Below are positions 34,828-46,522 of a DNA stretch of 64,000 nucleotides, piece after piece. Source of the DNA: Cerrena zonata (taxonomy: Eukaryota > Basidiomycota > Agaricomycetes > Polyporales > Cerrenaceae). The first letter of the stretch is position 1. Every line of letters begins with the position of its first letter. The stretch spans positions 1,612,001-1,676,000 of the forward strand of contig JASBNA010000002.1 in the NCBI GenBank assembly GCA_038087015.1, read 5' to 3'. The position numbers were made by a program, and so were the translations under genes. A model generated the notes under the pieces. That model was not told where the DNA came from. It saw only the letters and a program-made list of their open reading frames with translations, and did no database searches.

Positions 34828-36490
34828 TCACGCCTGCTCATTGACTGGTTCTTCCTCTAGTCTGAGATCAGAATCCCCCTCTTCTTCGAGAGGTCTGCCT
34901 GATATCAGATCTGCCTCTTCCTCATTGCGAGTATCTGCCAATCCAATGGCCACGAAACTGAAGAGTACTATAGCTGCGCCCAAAATGACCTGGAACTTCA
35001 CCGGCTTCTGTAACAGGAAGTCGCCGATGACAGCAAGGGGCATAGTAAGGGACAGGCCTATTGTGACGACGAGTGGTGTAGTCTTGAGCATAGCGATGAC
35101 ATAAATGAAGTCACTCGACAGAGTGATAAACATCTACAAATTGGGTGAGTAAACAACCCGTATATGATGGGATTATAAGTCGTACGTTGATCAGGAGGGC
35201 CGCGATGGTCTTCGAACTATGCGGGAGTTCGAACTTCTCTAAACCAGTGAGATGCAGCAGAATACCAATTGGCCAGGTCCCAACAATGTTGAATAGCCCT
35301 ACGAAGCCGAAGAACAATTGCATATCTATGCGCGACTCTTCACGTATTCGGACCTTTAGAAGGGTCACATAAAGTGCGTAGAATAGAGCCGACATCAGAG
35401 CCAGGGTGTCTCCGAATAATGGTGCAACAGTGGTACGATGTTTATCGTCGATGAGTGCATTTGCTGAGACCGAAGGATCAACAGAAGGTAGTTTGGCTGA
35501 GTCTGACAGAGAGACGAGAAGAACGCCACCAAAACTATTGATCGAGAGGGGGTCAATATAGCAACATCGAATGACGATATTAGTCCTGATGCACCTTGTA
35601 AATACTGCGGCAATCTTGACGGCAGTTAGACTTTCTACCCTGAAGAGCCGACCAATTCCCAGCGTGAAGAAGCCTGGAATGGAGAAGATCAGTATGTATC
35701 AACATACGATATGTCTTAACACACCGCTCATGCTTGACAAGATAGTGGCGCTTGCCACAGATGTGTAGCCCAAAGCTGTATTTAGAGTCCAATTTGCGAC
35801 AAACCACAATAGACAGAACCACGCCGCAAGCTTTGCGGTCTCACGCTCCGTCAGCGGAGCAAGTGAGGATTCCGCCACATGTTCGTTGCTGTGTAACGTC
35901 TGCGGACTCTGTGTGGTGTAAAGGGCGCTCGTAAGACTGGACACTTTGACAGGAATAGATGTACTGACTGGCGGTGTAAGTATGTGTGGTATATCTTCTG
36001 TTCCCAACGGCTGGTACCCCTGGCGACCTCTGAGTAAATTTGAGTTATGACAGTAAGGGTTCCAAGTGGGAATTATTACTACACACCTACCGCTGGATTG
36101 GGCGGCGGATCCGTAGTCTCTCCGAATAATTTTGCGAATAGCATAGGGTAAAAGATACAGCGCAAAACTACTCGTGCTGAGGTATGTAATCCTGCAAAAC
36201 AGGTTCCAAGGGCTGTCATAAAAGTCATAGAGGTATCAAGACTGACAGGAAAGGTTTTCCGTAGCCGTCGTCAAAAAGGCCCTATAATATATTGTTGGTT
36301 TGATTCAAGCAATACGGCGTGACGTAGGGCTCACCTGTGTCAGGAAATTAGACGATGTCCAGAGAAAAACCACCACCAAGAGCAGGCATATCCCAATAAC
36401 GTAATTACGTTTGCCTTGTCTGGAAACCGAAATGGAGCGGGATTTACCCCTGGGTCGTTCAGATTGAAGAGGGTCCGTTACTTCAGACAT
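34828..36490 (-). CDS. Drug/metabolite-type transporter (SLC35F5/THI74-like)
   Basis: This is a ten-helix DMT-superfamily membrane protein. The first exon (36335-36490) has a polar leader then the first helix YVIGICLLLVVVFLWTSS. A short exon (36247-36281) encodes GLFDDGYGKPF, and the next resumes with YLSTSSFALYLLP. A large cytosolic loop (about 36007-35870) is followed by LAAWFCLLWFVANWTLNTAL and SVASATILSSMSGFFT. Further helices include FFGFVGLFNIVGTWPIGI and LVVTIGLSLTMPLAVIGDFL, and the tail is acidic (EEEGDSDLRLEEE). All joins keep frame. The family includes SLC35F5 and yeast vacuolar Thi74. The substrate cannot be read from sequence. It sits between the two adenylation paralogs but looks like an ordinary housekeeping neighbour. 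Confidence 0.83.
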
Positions 36491-37059
36491 GGGGAAATTC
36501 TATCAATGATGGTGGTAAAGGTAAAGTCTATGAGTTCGTAAGCATTGCCGTTAGACGTGGTCGTTCGCGTTGAACCTCATAGTCACCAGAACTTGCGTTA
36601 TCTGTCAGGGTCGGCAACACCCGTGAGCACTCTCAAGATAGTAAACGCTCTTCTTGGATAAGGCCCACTTGAGTAGACCCGGTCAATTAACGGTAATCAC
36701 CCATACCCGCAATTGTTTCAGCGCAGTCGAAAGGGAGCCGATAACCTCTGTTATATATTCTTTGAAGTGCGAAGACAAGGATCAATTACTGCATTAGAAT
36801 ACTACAACTAGTACAGTGGAGACGGGACCAATGATAGATACAATAAGTATACCGGATACTAAAAGACGCTGCGACGAACTATAGGACAGGATTAAGATTA
36901 TAAAAAACATAAAGATATAATGTACTTAAGCAGAGTCCTTTTTGCAAATACTGTGAGCATGCGAATAAATGAAATGATGAGTCGCTACATATTTGATTGC
37001 AATGCAAGCCGAGAGAGAATTATATGAAAAATGTGGAGACGGAGATGATGAAGAGGGAC
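36491..37059. other. Intergenic: DMT upstream, adenylation copy 2 downstream
   Basis: A 569-bp AT-rich gap. It holds the transporter promoter (right next to 36490) and the 3' end of the second adenylation gene. No gene is seen. Confidence 0.5.
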
Positions 37060-38777
37060 TTAGGATGAAATACCATAAATACGATCAAGATCAGCCTTGA
37101 AGGCCTCTTCAACCGCACGCCGGCGAACATTTCCCTTCGATGCAGTACGAGGTAATGTATCCCTCGGGACAACCAGAATGAAATTGGTGCTTGTGATCCG
37201 TTCGTGCAGGTATCGTCGAGAATGGAAATGGCGTGTACGACGAATAATGTCCTTCTTTAGCCTCTCCTGGTTCGCATCTGGATTCGCGGCTTCGACGAAC
37301 AGTGTCGGCGATGGGCGTCCGTTCCCAACGACGATGCACTCTGAGACAAGATCTGCGCAAGTAGCACGAACATTGTCCTCAATTGCTTTCGTATCACATC
37401 GTAGTGAGTTCTCTGACTTGATCCAATCATCATCACGGCCGCGGGAGACGTAACCGCCTCCAGGCAGTTCGAAGAACAGGTCGCCGGTGTGATAATGTCC
37501 GTCCGGCCCCCGCAATGAGGAGTCAGGGCAATCGACGGAATCAGAGAGAATGACAAGCTCAAGTGTACGAGCGTTGGCGTTTTGATGTTGGCCATCCAAC
37601 GACGAGTTGATTGGGACAAATCCGTACGAAGTACCTTCGATGGGTACGAGAGGAACGGACTTTCCTGGTGTTGAAAGTAGCATTGCGCCGCACTCCGTAC
37701 TGCCAAAACAGTTCCTGATGTTGATACCGTGACGAATGATCCACTCCTCATCATCGGACGAGAGCATAAGACCCGAATAGAATATTTCATCTAAATCTTG
37801 CAACATTTGGAGAACCTTGGGGTCTCGTCGCGACGTACGGATGTGGGTAGTTAGGTATGTAGGGAATTGAACGAGGCGATTAAGATGACACCGTGTGATC
37901 ATGTCGACGAGTTCCTCGGAGGGGAATGCTTGAGATGAAATTTGAATAGTACATGATCCATGTTGGAGGAAACCGGAGAACATGAAGGTTTGACCAATAT
38001 GGCACATGCTTCCCCTACAAAGTCAAATGTCAGAAGTCGTGCCATTTCGAAGCAATTTCATGAACAACTTACATCCAAGTGGTTACATCTTGACGTTCGG
38101 GGTTTCGAGGGACAACAGATTGTGCCGATTTCCGAAGACATTCTTGCCACCAAGCATAGCTACATGGAACCAACTTAGGTCGTCCCGACGTAGAACCTGA
38201 TGTATGGAAGATCATAAGGGTATCACTACCATTAACATCTGGTGCAACAGGGGGCAAGGCAATATCCGCCACGGGTTCTGAGCGTGCGTCGAGTGAGACA
38301 TAAACAGGAATGGGAGTAGAATCGCCAACATTGGCGAATGCGGCATCGAAGATGATGGCCTTTCCATCCGATTTCGCCAAGAGCTCAAAAATAACAGAGG
38401 GATTTGGTAACTTCAATGAGAAGAATTGTGGAATGTATCCCGCACGCGCCACGCTGTAGATATGGACTGCGTCCAAATATGTCATTCCACCCAACCTAAC
38501 CATGCGGATGATCAGTGTCAATGTCGGTAACTCAGAAGGATTAACCTCACCAAACGCCGACGACCGATCGGGGAGGTACGCCATCAGCAGTCAGTCGCTG
38601 TGTCCAAAACTTGGCGAAGTGCTCGACATCAGCAAGGAACTGACTGTAGCTGATCTCTTGCCATTCGAGTATCTCTTGCGATTGTGGGCGGAGAAGGGGG
38701 ACTCGGAAGACGGGCCTAGAGGGGTAGAGCGAAGCACTCTGTTCCAGAGCAGTTAAGTGTGTTTTAAAGTTAGGCAT
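37060..38777 (-). CDS. Stand-alone adenylation enzyme (ANL superfamily), copy 2, intact
   Basis: Exons 38551-38777, 38073-38495 and 37060-38014 give 534 residues without breaks. It carries the same motif order as copy 1: FHTSGSTSGRPKLVP (A3), FGSTECGAMLLS (A5), YHTGDLFFELPGGGY (A7), SRGRDDDWIKSENSL (A8) and PRTASKGNVRRRA with the A10 lysine. The A8-hinge region and the segment NVRATCADL to VVGNGRPSP are almost identical between copies. The substrate-pocket third is more divergent, for example after the A3 loop, so the substrates may differ. There is no carrier or reductase domain and no targeting signal. Likely a free acyl-CoA or acyl-AMP synthetase; the acid is unknown. Confidence 0.9.
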
Positions 38778-40810
38778 TACAGACGGAGGGAGATGTATGA
38801 ACTTGAATGAGGGCTTCGTGTTCCATTAGGGTTCTTATATTGTTTTGGGCAAAGACGCCATCGTGGGCCGACGGGTTGTCAAGCTCAAACACCTATTGGA
38901 ATAGCCCCGAAGCAGATTCAACTTGTTGGAAAACAACGTAAACTGCCGGCTGCGGTACCGCCATGCATTTTTTGCTGTCCTGGAGTCCCAGTGTCAGCAA
39001 TGATCAAACTCCATCATTCCAATCATTCTTTGAAAGGGGTTAGACGACGTGTGAGCGCAGGCATCTTAGTAGCGGACATGGCAAACCTTACCAGGGGTGT
39101 GGAAAAGCTAACACAGCACTTGGATCGTAGTCATCGAGTCAATCCGAGTCGTATGGATCAGCAAACGAGGCATTAGCTCGGACACCACAACGGCCGGCAG
39201 CCGCTTCTAATGGGACATATTTACACGCTCCTGAAGATCTTCGTTAGTTGATGTGGCGATATGTTCGCTAATACTTGGACAGAACAGCTTACGGAGGTAA
39301 GGCTCTATTTCGGCCTGCGATACCTTCTGGTGCGGAATCAGTGTGCAAGTCTGAGTTTCTAACTCTAACGCTGGCGGCTCAAGGCACCCCTGCAATCAAG
39401 GATATCCGTTTTGGGCGGAACGCGAGCACTGGCTCTCACCGCCACACCCTCCTCATCACTCGGTATCGAGCTCTTCACTACGTTTGACGGTATTCCGAGG
39501 ATATAACCAACCCACTTTGTCGTCGCGAAAATACATGGGGCAGAGATGTCAAAGCACACAACGCACAGTAGTCCGCCGACTTGCTTGAAGTTGCTTCAAA
39601 GACTCGGAGTTGTCATTCATGGGAATGAATCGGTCACCACTACCGGATATGTCAGGTGTACTTGTTGAAAATGCCAATTAATGCATATATGGCTACCATA
39701 TGTACTAAATTGAAGATAGTAATGCCAAAGCTGCTTGATGAGGATTCGGTTGCAACTGCGGCCAAATATCACCTGCACAGGAAGGTCTGCTTGAGATCCC
39801 CTGATAGGTATGTCGATGTCAGGGCAGAATAAGCCATCTATGGCCCTCGACAATTGCATTGCCCTTCTATGACCGAGTCATTCCTCAACTTTAATATCAC
39901 GGCAGGAGTCAGGTACCGGTATACATACAGTGCCAGTACAGTATGAGTGAATTGGCTAGTCCACTTTAGACATATACGAAATGGAGCACCATGGCGGTCG
40001 TAGTACGTCTGTTGATGGCCCACTTACAGGGCTGTAAGGTTCGTACGAAGCCGGCGATGAACAAATAATGGAATGTTAATGGGCGCGGCGGAAATATAGA
40101 CTGGGCAGAAATTACGTTTACGATGCACTGTTGAACGTTGAACGCTGATCATCTTCCTATGTTGGTCCATATGGCAAGTTCCTGGATAGACAAGAGATAT
40201 CCCTCGGCGAGAACTGCTTGTCGGAGCTGAGAAGTCTGAAGCGAGAACACCGTCACCACTATGTGCCTTAGAGGTCTGACAAGTACGATGCTTGTTCCTG
40301 CTATCCCGAGGGTTTTAGTTGGGATCATGATGGAGTGGCAATTATGAACAGTTGGAGTCACTGCACCCTATCCAATTAGTTCTGAAAGTGATTCATGTCG
40401 ATGGATCCAAGATTTCGGCGTACCGCGAACCATAGTATGAAATCTATCCAACATCGAGGACATTCATGCCCATCTTGCTAGCTGTGAAGTACTAGGCTAG
40501 GTAGAAGGTGGCCGTTGTATCTGGACCTCTGCGAGACAAGCCTCGAGCGTCTCAAGTGGTCACGGAATTTGCCGTACTTGCTTGAAGCGTTGGGCGAGGA
40601 AAACCTGGCAAGCGGCTCAAACTGATTCACAACGAACAAGTGCATGGACGTATGCCAGGCTACGAACAATCTCCATATTCAGGCTGGTAGCTACATTCGC
40701 AGGTGGAGAGGTCGGTTCGTGCTCAAAGGACATGTATTCAATCTCGACTAATTTCCAATGGCAGACTCCCAGCGATACGGCAATTCTGCCTGGAGGTTTC
40801 TTAACTGTCC
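38778..40810. other. 2-kb stretch, possible decayed gene
   Basis: There is no intact gene. On the minus strand, consecutive short frames at 39365-39559 and 39207-39395 have protein-like composition (VGYILGIPSNVVKSS; EIEPYLRKLFCPSISEHI), are offset in phase, and are followed upstream by more broken minus-strand frames to about 40360. This may be a degraded gene of unknown family. The 3' part includes the promoter of the PPR gene. Confidence 0.35.
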
Positions 40811-43347
40811 ATGCTCAGGAGCAGTTGCGAGATTCTAAGGCATTGTCAGTGGGCCTCATTCGCTTCAAGAGCCCTAAATTCGTCACATCCTCATTCGCCT
40901 ATCTCGCTGCATCGTCCCAACCTCCTTGCTACGCGATGGACTGCTGCTGTGGCCTACAAGACTCAAACTCCTTCTCCCAACCTTCTTCCATTCAACAGGA
41001 ATGTACGCCACATAAGCCCAATACCAGTGCTACGAAACAAAGTCGCAGAATGAAAACCAAATATCGCTCTGTCAAATCGCGTCAACTAAACGTCCTTCTC
41101 ACCGAAATCGAAGAGCTAGTATCCCTTTGGAACTCAGGAAGCTTGCAGAAAGAAGACGAACGATTAGCCCATTTTCAGCTTCTACCCTTGTTGAAAGATG
41201 GAGCCAAACTTCGAGCCCTCGCCGAACGGTTGGTAGACGCACACGAACCTTTCGGTGCCTGTCACATCCTCCAGTTAGCCCATCACCTGGAATGCAAGTT
41301 CAAAGCAAACGTATACGAAGCAGTGGCCTACCGGTTAGCGGAAACCGAGCAGTGGATTGCACTACCTTTTCTTGTGCGACTTCGCAGAGAGCAAACGGGC
41401 GGCCTCACCGTTCGTTTGCTCAACTGGCTTGCTCGAGCCTACGTCGAGACGAATCAATTTGCCAAGCTGGACAGCATACTGAATCGGTTCGAAAAGGCAG
41501 GCCTGCAGCCTACACGTCGAACTCACCATCTCCTTGTTTCCGGTCATATTCGCAATCGGGATCTACCAAGGGCAAAGGAGTGTCTTTCGATGATGGAGCA
41601 GACTGGTATTCCAATCGACCCGTCAACTCATGCCCTCATTGTAACCGTGTATCGATCACTAGGCCTAGACGGATCTGTACGCGATCACGCACTGGCATCT
41701 TTGCCACGACTAGAAGCTCGTACAGGCACAATAGTTCTCAACAGTTTGATCCAAATGTGTTTGGATGTTCGCGACGTGGACAGTGCCTGGGGATACCTGT
41801 CGATGTTCGGAAAACCTGCCACACAGTTCCATCATCTGATCAGATCTGGGGAAGGTTCCATCCTGGCAGACGGAGATCGCGGTCGAGTCGACTCTCAAGA
41901 TGGATCACACGAAGACGATATCGTTTTGTCTCCTGACATCGCCACGTTCACGATGCTTCTGAACTTCATGGCCAAAGAGCGTGATCTACCTAGAGCACAA
42001 GAAATATTGGAACGTATGCGGCAACTTGATCTACAACCGGATGCACAGTTCGTTGCAGCTTTGATTAGACTGTACACCTCTGTTGGCGATCTTATCACTG
42101 CAACTAGCTTAGCAGCTCACACTTGTCGTGAGGTGCCAGGTAGTCGTCGCTGGTTTCATGATCTGGGTCTCCCTGTAACCGATGAAGGACGCCATGATCT
42201 CCTGTCGCAACCAGTTTCGCCTTCAATCCATGTCTTCAACGCATTGCTTCCGGGTTTACAAGAGAAATTTGGGTTGAAGGGCGCTTCGATAATACGCCGT
42301 ATCATGCGTATGGCTGGCGTTCAGCCAGACGCGTTTACAGTTGAACGAATCATGGTACATCTTTCTAAAGTGGAACAAGTTCGACCACGCGAGCTCATTC
42401 GAGTTCTTCGGACTCTATCAGACACTTTCGTTCCATCTCTACGCCACGTGCATTTGATCCTCAGCAGTGTCGTTCGCTCTGAAACGGAGTTGGTGAAAAC
42501 CAGAGGTTGGAAACACAAACGGGACATCAAGAAAGCGCTAAGCGGTCGTCTTTCGACTGTTTCAGATTCTTTTGACCCCTTTGCAGGTATCGAGTTACCC
42601 CGAAAATTGTCCTACCGCGCTCTCATCCGACCTGTGTTGAAAGTCCTCTCTAAACAGCGTGTTCGGAGCGACAAGGCCACAGTGGCACTTCGGATTCGGC
42701 ATGATGGTGTTGTCAAAGGTAACATTGATGTTGCGAAGGAGACATTTCAAACTTTGCTCGATCGTGGAATGCACCCGAATCAATACCACTTCGCCGCAAT
42801 CATGGAAAGTTTCGTCAAGGCCGGCGAGATCGAATCAGCAGAAAATGTTCTCAAGCAAGCCATCGCTGACGGTATTACACCCAACCCTGTCCTTTACACC
42901 ATTCTCATATCCGGCTATGCAAGTCGTGGCACCCCTAGACATGCGTCTCGTTGGTTTTATGACATGATTGACCGTGGTGTACGGCCTGATATTGCAGTCA
43001 TCGATGCTATGGCAAGTGCATATTTTGCCGTCGGTGCTTATACTGTCGCGAGGAAGGTGTTGTTGGAATGTTGGAAGCATGTGGGGCCATTACCAGATTC
43101 GACAGAGGATGCGGATCTTAGACAACTTGCTACCCAGTTTAGAGCAATGGCGTCTCGGCATCAGTGGACGGGCGACCTACGACACAAGGACAGGAGACGG
43201 CTGCGTGGAAAGCTACGTCAACTGTTACGCACTTTCGTTAACAAACCTAGACCGGATGCACACAAGCGGCGCAGCGTGCGTTCAACTATTACAGACTCGG
43301 ATCTCGCAGTAAAATTAGGGATGTTAATAATGTGTTGTATAGAATGA
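40811..43347 (+). CDS. Mitochondrial pentatricopeptide-repeat (PPR) protein
   Basis: From about 41050 to 43347 the frame is open and rich in 35-residue PPR motifs, for example LDSILNRFEKAGLQPTRRTH, then LPRAKECLSMMEQTGIPIDP, AQEILERMRQLDLQPDAQFV, then AKETFQTLLDRGMHPNQYHF and ASRWFYDMIDRGVRPDIAV. PPR proteins bind organellar RNA. The likely start at 40811 is in another phase: MLRSSCEILRHCQWASFASR continues as an arginine/serine-rich, acid-poor leader typical of mitochondrial targeting. It runs to a stop at 41051, just where the PPR frame becomes convincing. One missing A near 41049-41050 would join them (845 residues). Otherwise translation starts upstream in the PPR frame with a less typical leader. 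No introns are seen. Confidence 0.8.
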
Positions 43348-43463
43348 TGTTGATAATCATCACTGTCCATGTCGTGCGTTGAGTTGTTTCAATGTTACAT
43401 ACTATCACATACTCCGACATTTACGCCTGTAAATTAATAATACATAGCCATAGGTAAAGAGGT

Positions 43464-45326
43464 CTATTGCTTTAATGAAGCCGCATACTTCGCGTCGAGT
43501 ATACGCAATGCCTCCCGAACACCATCCGCCTGGACCTCCCGAACACGAGATCGTCCACAATTAACAACGATGTCCTGAGTTGTAGTCATTGACAAAGACT
43601 CGACAACAGTAATCTCCCGCTGTTTCGCATGATAATTAGCATGCGGATCTGTGAGTACGATCGAGTGGGTATCTTCTTCAACTCTGGGTAACGATGAAGA
43701 AAGGAAGCTTGGAGAAAGTCCTCGTTCGGGCGTGACGGCCCCGGGGGCAGGAGATATTTCTACCCGAGGACCTGTACACTTCGACCGACGGGCGACAACT
43801 TCAGCAAGTAATTCCAGGTCTGCAAATGTCGCGTTCGGGTGCGATTTGATTTGTTTCCAGGCATCATTGCACGGAATGGTCTCTTGCGAAATGGCGGTTG
43901 TACTCCCGCCTGCCCCTGACGAGGAGTTAACGGCAGACGGTGAGATCGTACTGTCCCCTCCACATGCGACGGGATTGCCGCAGCAACCTGTTCCGGCCTG
44001 GTGGTCCCCGCACCGACCAGGACAATTCCCGCAAGGTGTCGTAGAGGCAACTGACTTGCTAATAGCAGCACAGAAAGCCTTCCCGAAAGGGTCATCGGCG
44101 CAAGCCAAACAGTTCGACGGATCTCCAGAACATGATGCTTCAATACGACGAGTAAGATCTCGCGGGGCGGCAGTTATTGGGAAAATTGAATTCACTGTGG
44201 TCGTCGTGGTGCGTCGTCGGAGCGGGACAGCAGGCTGATATGCAGGAAGATTTTCCAAAATGGACGATGGCGTTGGGGTGAATTGTGCAGATGCATCGAG
44301 TCGTACAATTGAAGTCGTAGGCGGTTCGGGCGCCTCCTCCTTAAAGGAGGGAACGGATTGAGCCGATACCTGCTGAGCAAGCTCTCGACAGACACATGGT
44401 GTATTTTCGTTACAGAATCCACAATCGAATGTATCCATCGACCCCCCTGGTTCAAACAGATCCTGCTTCGAGGTCGTAATAAGATCGAAAATATTGCCAA
44501 GAGAGCTACCCTGTGTATACACAGGAGCATCCCGACTGGGCGACAGAGTAGGCATGGGTGAGTAACTGTCATGTGAACTGGGCTCTGGAGATGATGCGGA
44601 AGACGGAGAAGAAAATAAGAAGAGGGGATGGCGGTGACTTGTGACAGTGTATTCAATGCATCTGTCGTGAGTCTAGGTTTCTTCCGCAAAGGTGCCTCTA
44701 AATCGGGAGATCGGGACAGAGACTCCTCCCGTAGACGTTTCTTCGCAGCATCCTTCAGGCCAGTGCACTCTTGCTCGGTCTGAGAGAGTTTTTCCTTCAG
44801 CAAGACATTCTCCGTTCGCAGCTTTTCGTTCTCTTCCTTCAACCGTTTAGCAATGTTCTGCAAAGCAACATTCCGCTCAATTTCTCCTTGCTCGTATTGT
44901 TGCACACGAGCCTGGAGTTCGGCAAGTTGAGACTGCTTGCGCTCTCGGAAAGCACGTTGAGCGGCCCTAGAAGTATGAAACCCGTATGTTAGATGCGTAC
45001 TAAATGTATGCTATAATGAATGTACCTATTTTGGACACGCCGACCTTTTGCGTCAACCTGCCATATGTAATTGCCGAGGTTAGGCACTCCACGCATACAC
45101 AAAGAACCACTAACCTCCCCAGACTCAGCTACAGGTGGTGCAACATCCTTCTTTGGCTTGCGACCAGGTTTCGGCTTGGCAGGAATTACCCACTCCTTCG
45201 AGGCTAGCAACGTTGGGAAATTGGCATGTGAGTGGTGAAATATGCGAAAAGGGCAAGATCGCACTGACCGGTTGCCCATAGAGTGGATGAGGAGGATGTG
45301 GAGGGGGTGCAAACTGGCGCACTCAT
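43464..45326 (-). CDS. HAPX: HapX-type bZIP transcription factor, iron homeostasis
   Basis: HapX adjusts iron uptake, storage and consumption together with the CCAAT-binding complex. Exons 45269-45326, 45115-45203, 45026-45057 and 43464-44966. The N-terminal Hap4-like motif WVIPAKPKPGRKPK, which contacts the CCAAT complex, is followed by the bZIP basic region GRRVQNRAAQRAFRERKQ and a leucine zipper (LQNIAKRLKEENEKLRTENV). Cysteine-rich iron-sensing regions follow: CGFCNENTPCVC, CSGDPSNCLACADDPFGKAFC and CGNCPGRCG to CCGNPVACG. The C-terminal block WKQIKSHPNATFADLELLAE is also family-like. Within the last exon the frame changes around 44600-44650. Either one base is missing from an A/G run or a 68-nt intron with weak donor GTCACA is present; both fit the phase. 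Expected nuclear. Confidence 0.88.
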
Positions 45327-46522
45327 TGCGCACGAAGCTTTCTGGACGTTGTCCGGGGCGATCAAGAGAGGTGGGAAGGCTGGACGGGGAGGAGAGGGTA
45401 TAAGTCCCAGAGTGAGAAGGAAAGTACTGTGGGCCGTTGTCTGATTAGATTATTTTCCATCTCATCGGCTTTATCTCTTCCGGGATCTACCGGCTTGGCC
45501 TGGGCTGATCTTATCATCATCCGAAACTCCTATCCTCCAATTGCATGCCGCGCCCAGAGAAAGATTCCAGCGTACGACATGTATAAATCCAGCTGTTCAT
45601 GGGTGAGGGTCTCCTGTCCTTCCAAGCCGTTTGTCTTACCTGTCGACTGTGCACTTTGTGTAAGTTAACCCAATAAACATGACGTCGGGGATTGGCAACG
45701 TATCCGTACCGTCTTCGTCGAACTATTCACATCAGCTATATCTTCGTTGTATGCACTCTCAAGCAATGACTTAACCTGATCAGTAGAGTTCACAAGGTCC
45801 GAGATGCCATTCTCACAGCTGCCAATACATCCTCCCAGGTACGCAAACGCTTCTTTCATGTCCTAGACAGTTCTACAGCCCTCGGTATGCTCCCCTTTCC
45901 CGGTTATTCTGGCAAACTTCGTGAAATAGCACATCTGTGTCTGTCTCAGTGTCTGTGCTCGTCTGTCGTCGGACGTTTCGGACATAGATCTCACACACGT
46001 GAGTCCGAGGCGTCGCGTTTGTGGCAATCGTATCGGACCGTCTTTCCTGGCCGAAATGATTGATAGTTGCTTATGCATCTTCGAACGGGATCATGCCAGG
46101 ATCATAGTTGGTTTCACATACATACAATCAGCATATCTCGCTCCAACGTTGCAAGACTACAAGATCGAGGCAAGTACTGATACTTGTATAACTTTAACGC
46201 TGCTTCCTGTCACGCGTAGACTGCCATTCGAGATCAACGTAGAGACAAGCTTCCAGAAGTAGCAATCTCACGACGGGTTCACACTTCGCGCATGGTTATT
46301 CCTCGGATGGTCTTCTTCCATCTCGACTCAATGGCAGCCTGACCCTCACGCGCCCATCCTCCAATCTCTTTGCTGATTGGCGTTGGCTACGCACGTGTGT
46401 GTTAGGTTCTTCTCTGAACATTGTTCCCTGTCATAGCTTCAGGGCATTTTGATATCGCATACCTTTAAATACTTTCTCTGTACCCCTCTGGAATTGTGCT
46501 TGCCATCCCCTCGACCACTATC
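45327..46522. other. Intergenic with a possible small minus-strand gene
   Basis: This lies between the HapX start and the permease start. On the minus strand, one frame is open from an ATG at 45985 through 45710 apart from a single TAG at 45863-45865. A good splice donor (gtacgg) follows at 45709, and a further protein-like stretch (EGQETLTHEQLDLYMSYAGI) lies near 45600. A start at 45859 would avoid the stop (MKEAFAYLGGCIGSCENG). I do not recognise the family. Treat as a candidate multi-exon gene, not a firm call. Confidence 0.3.
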
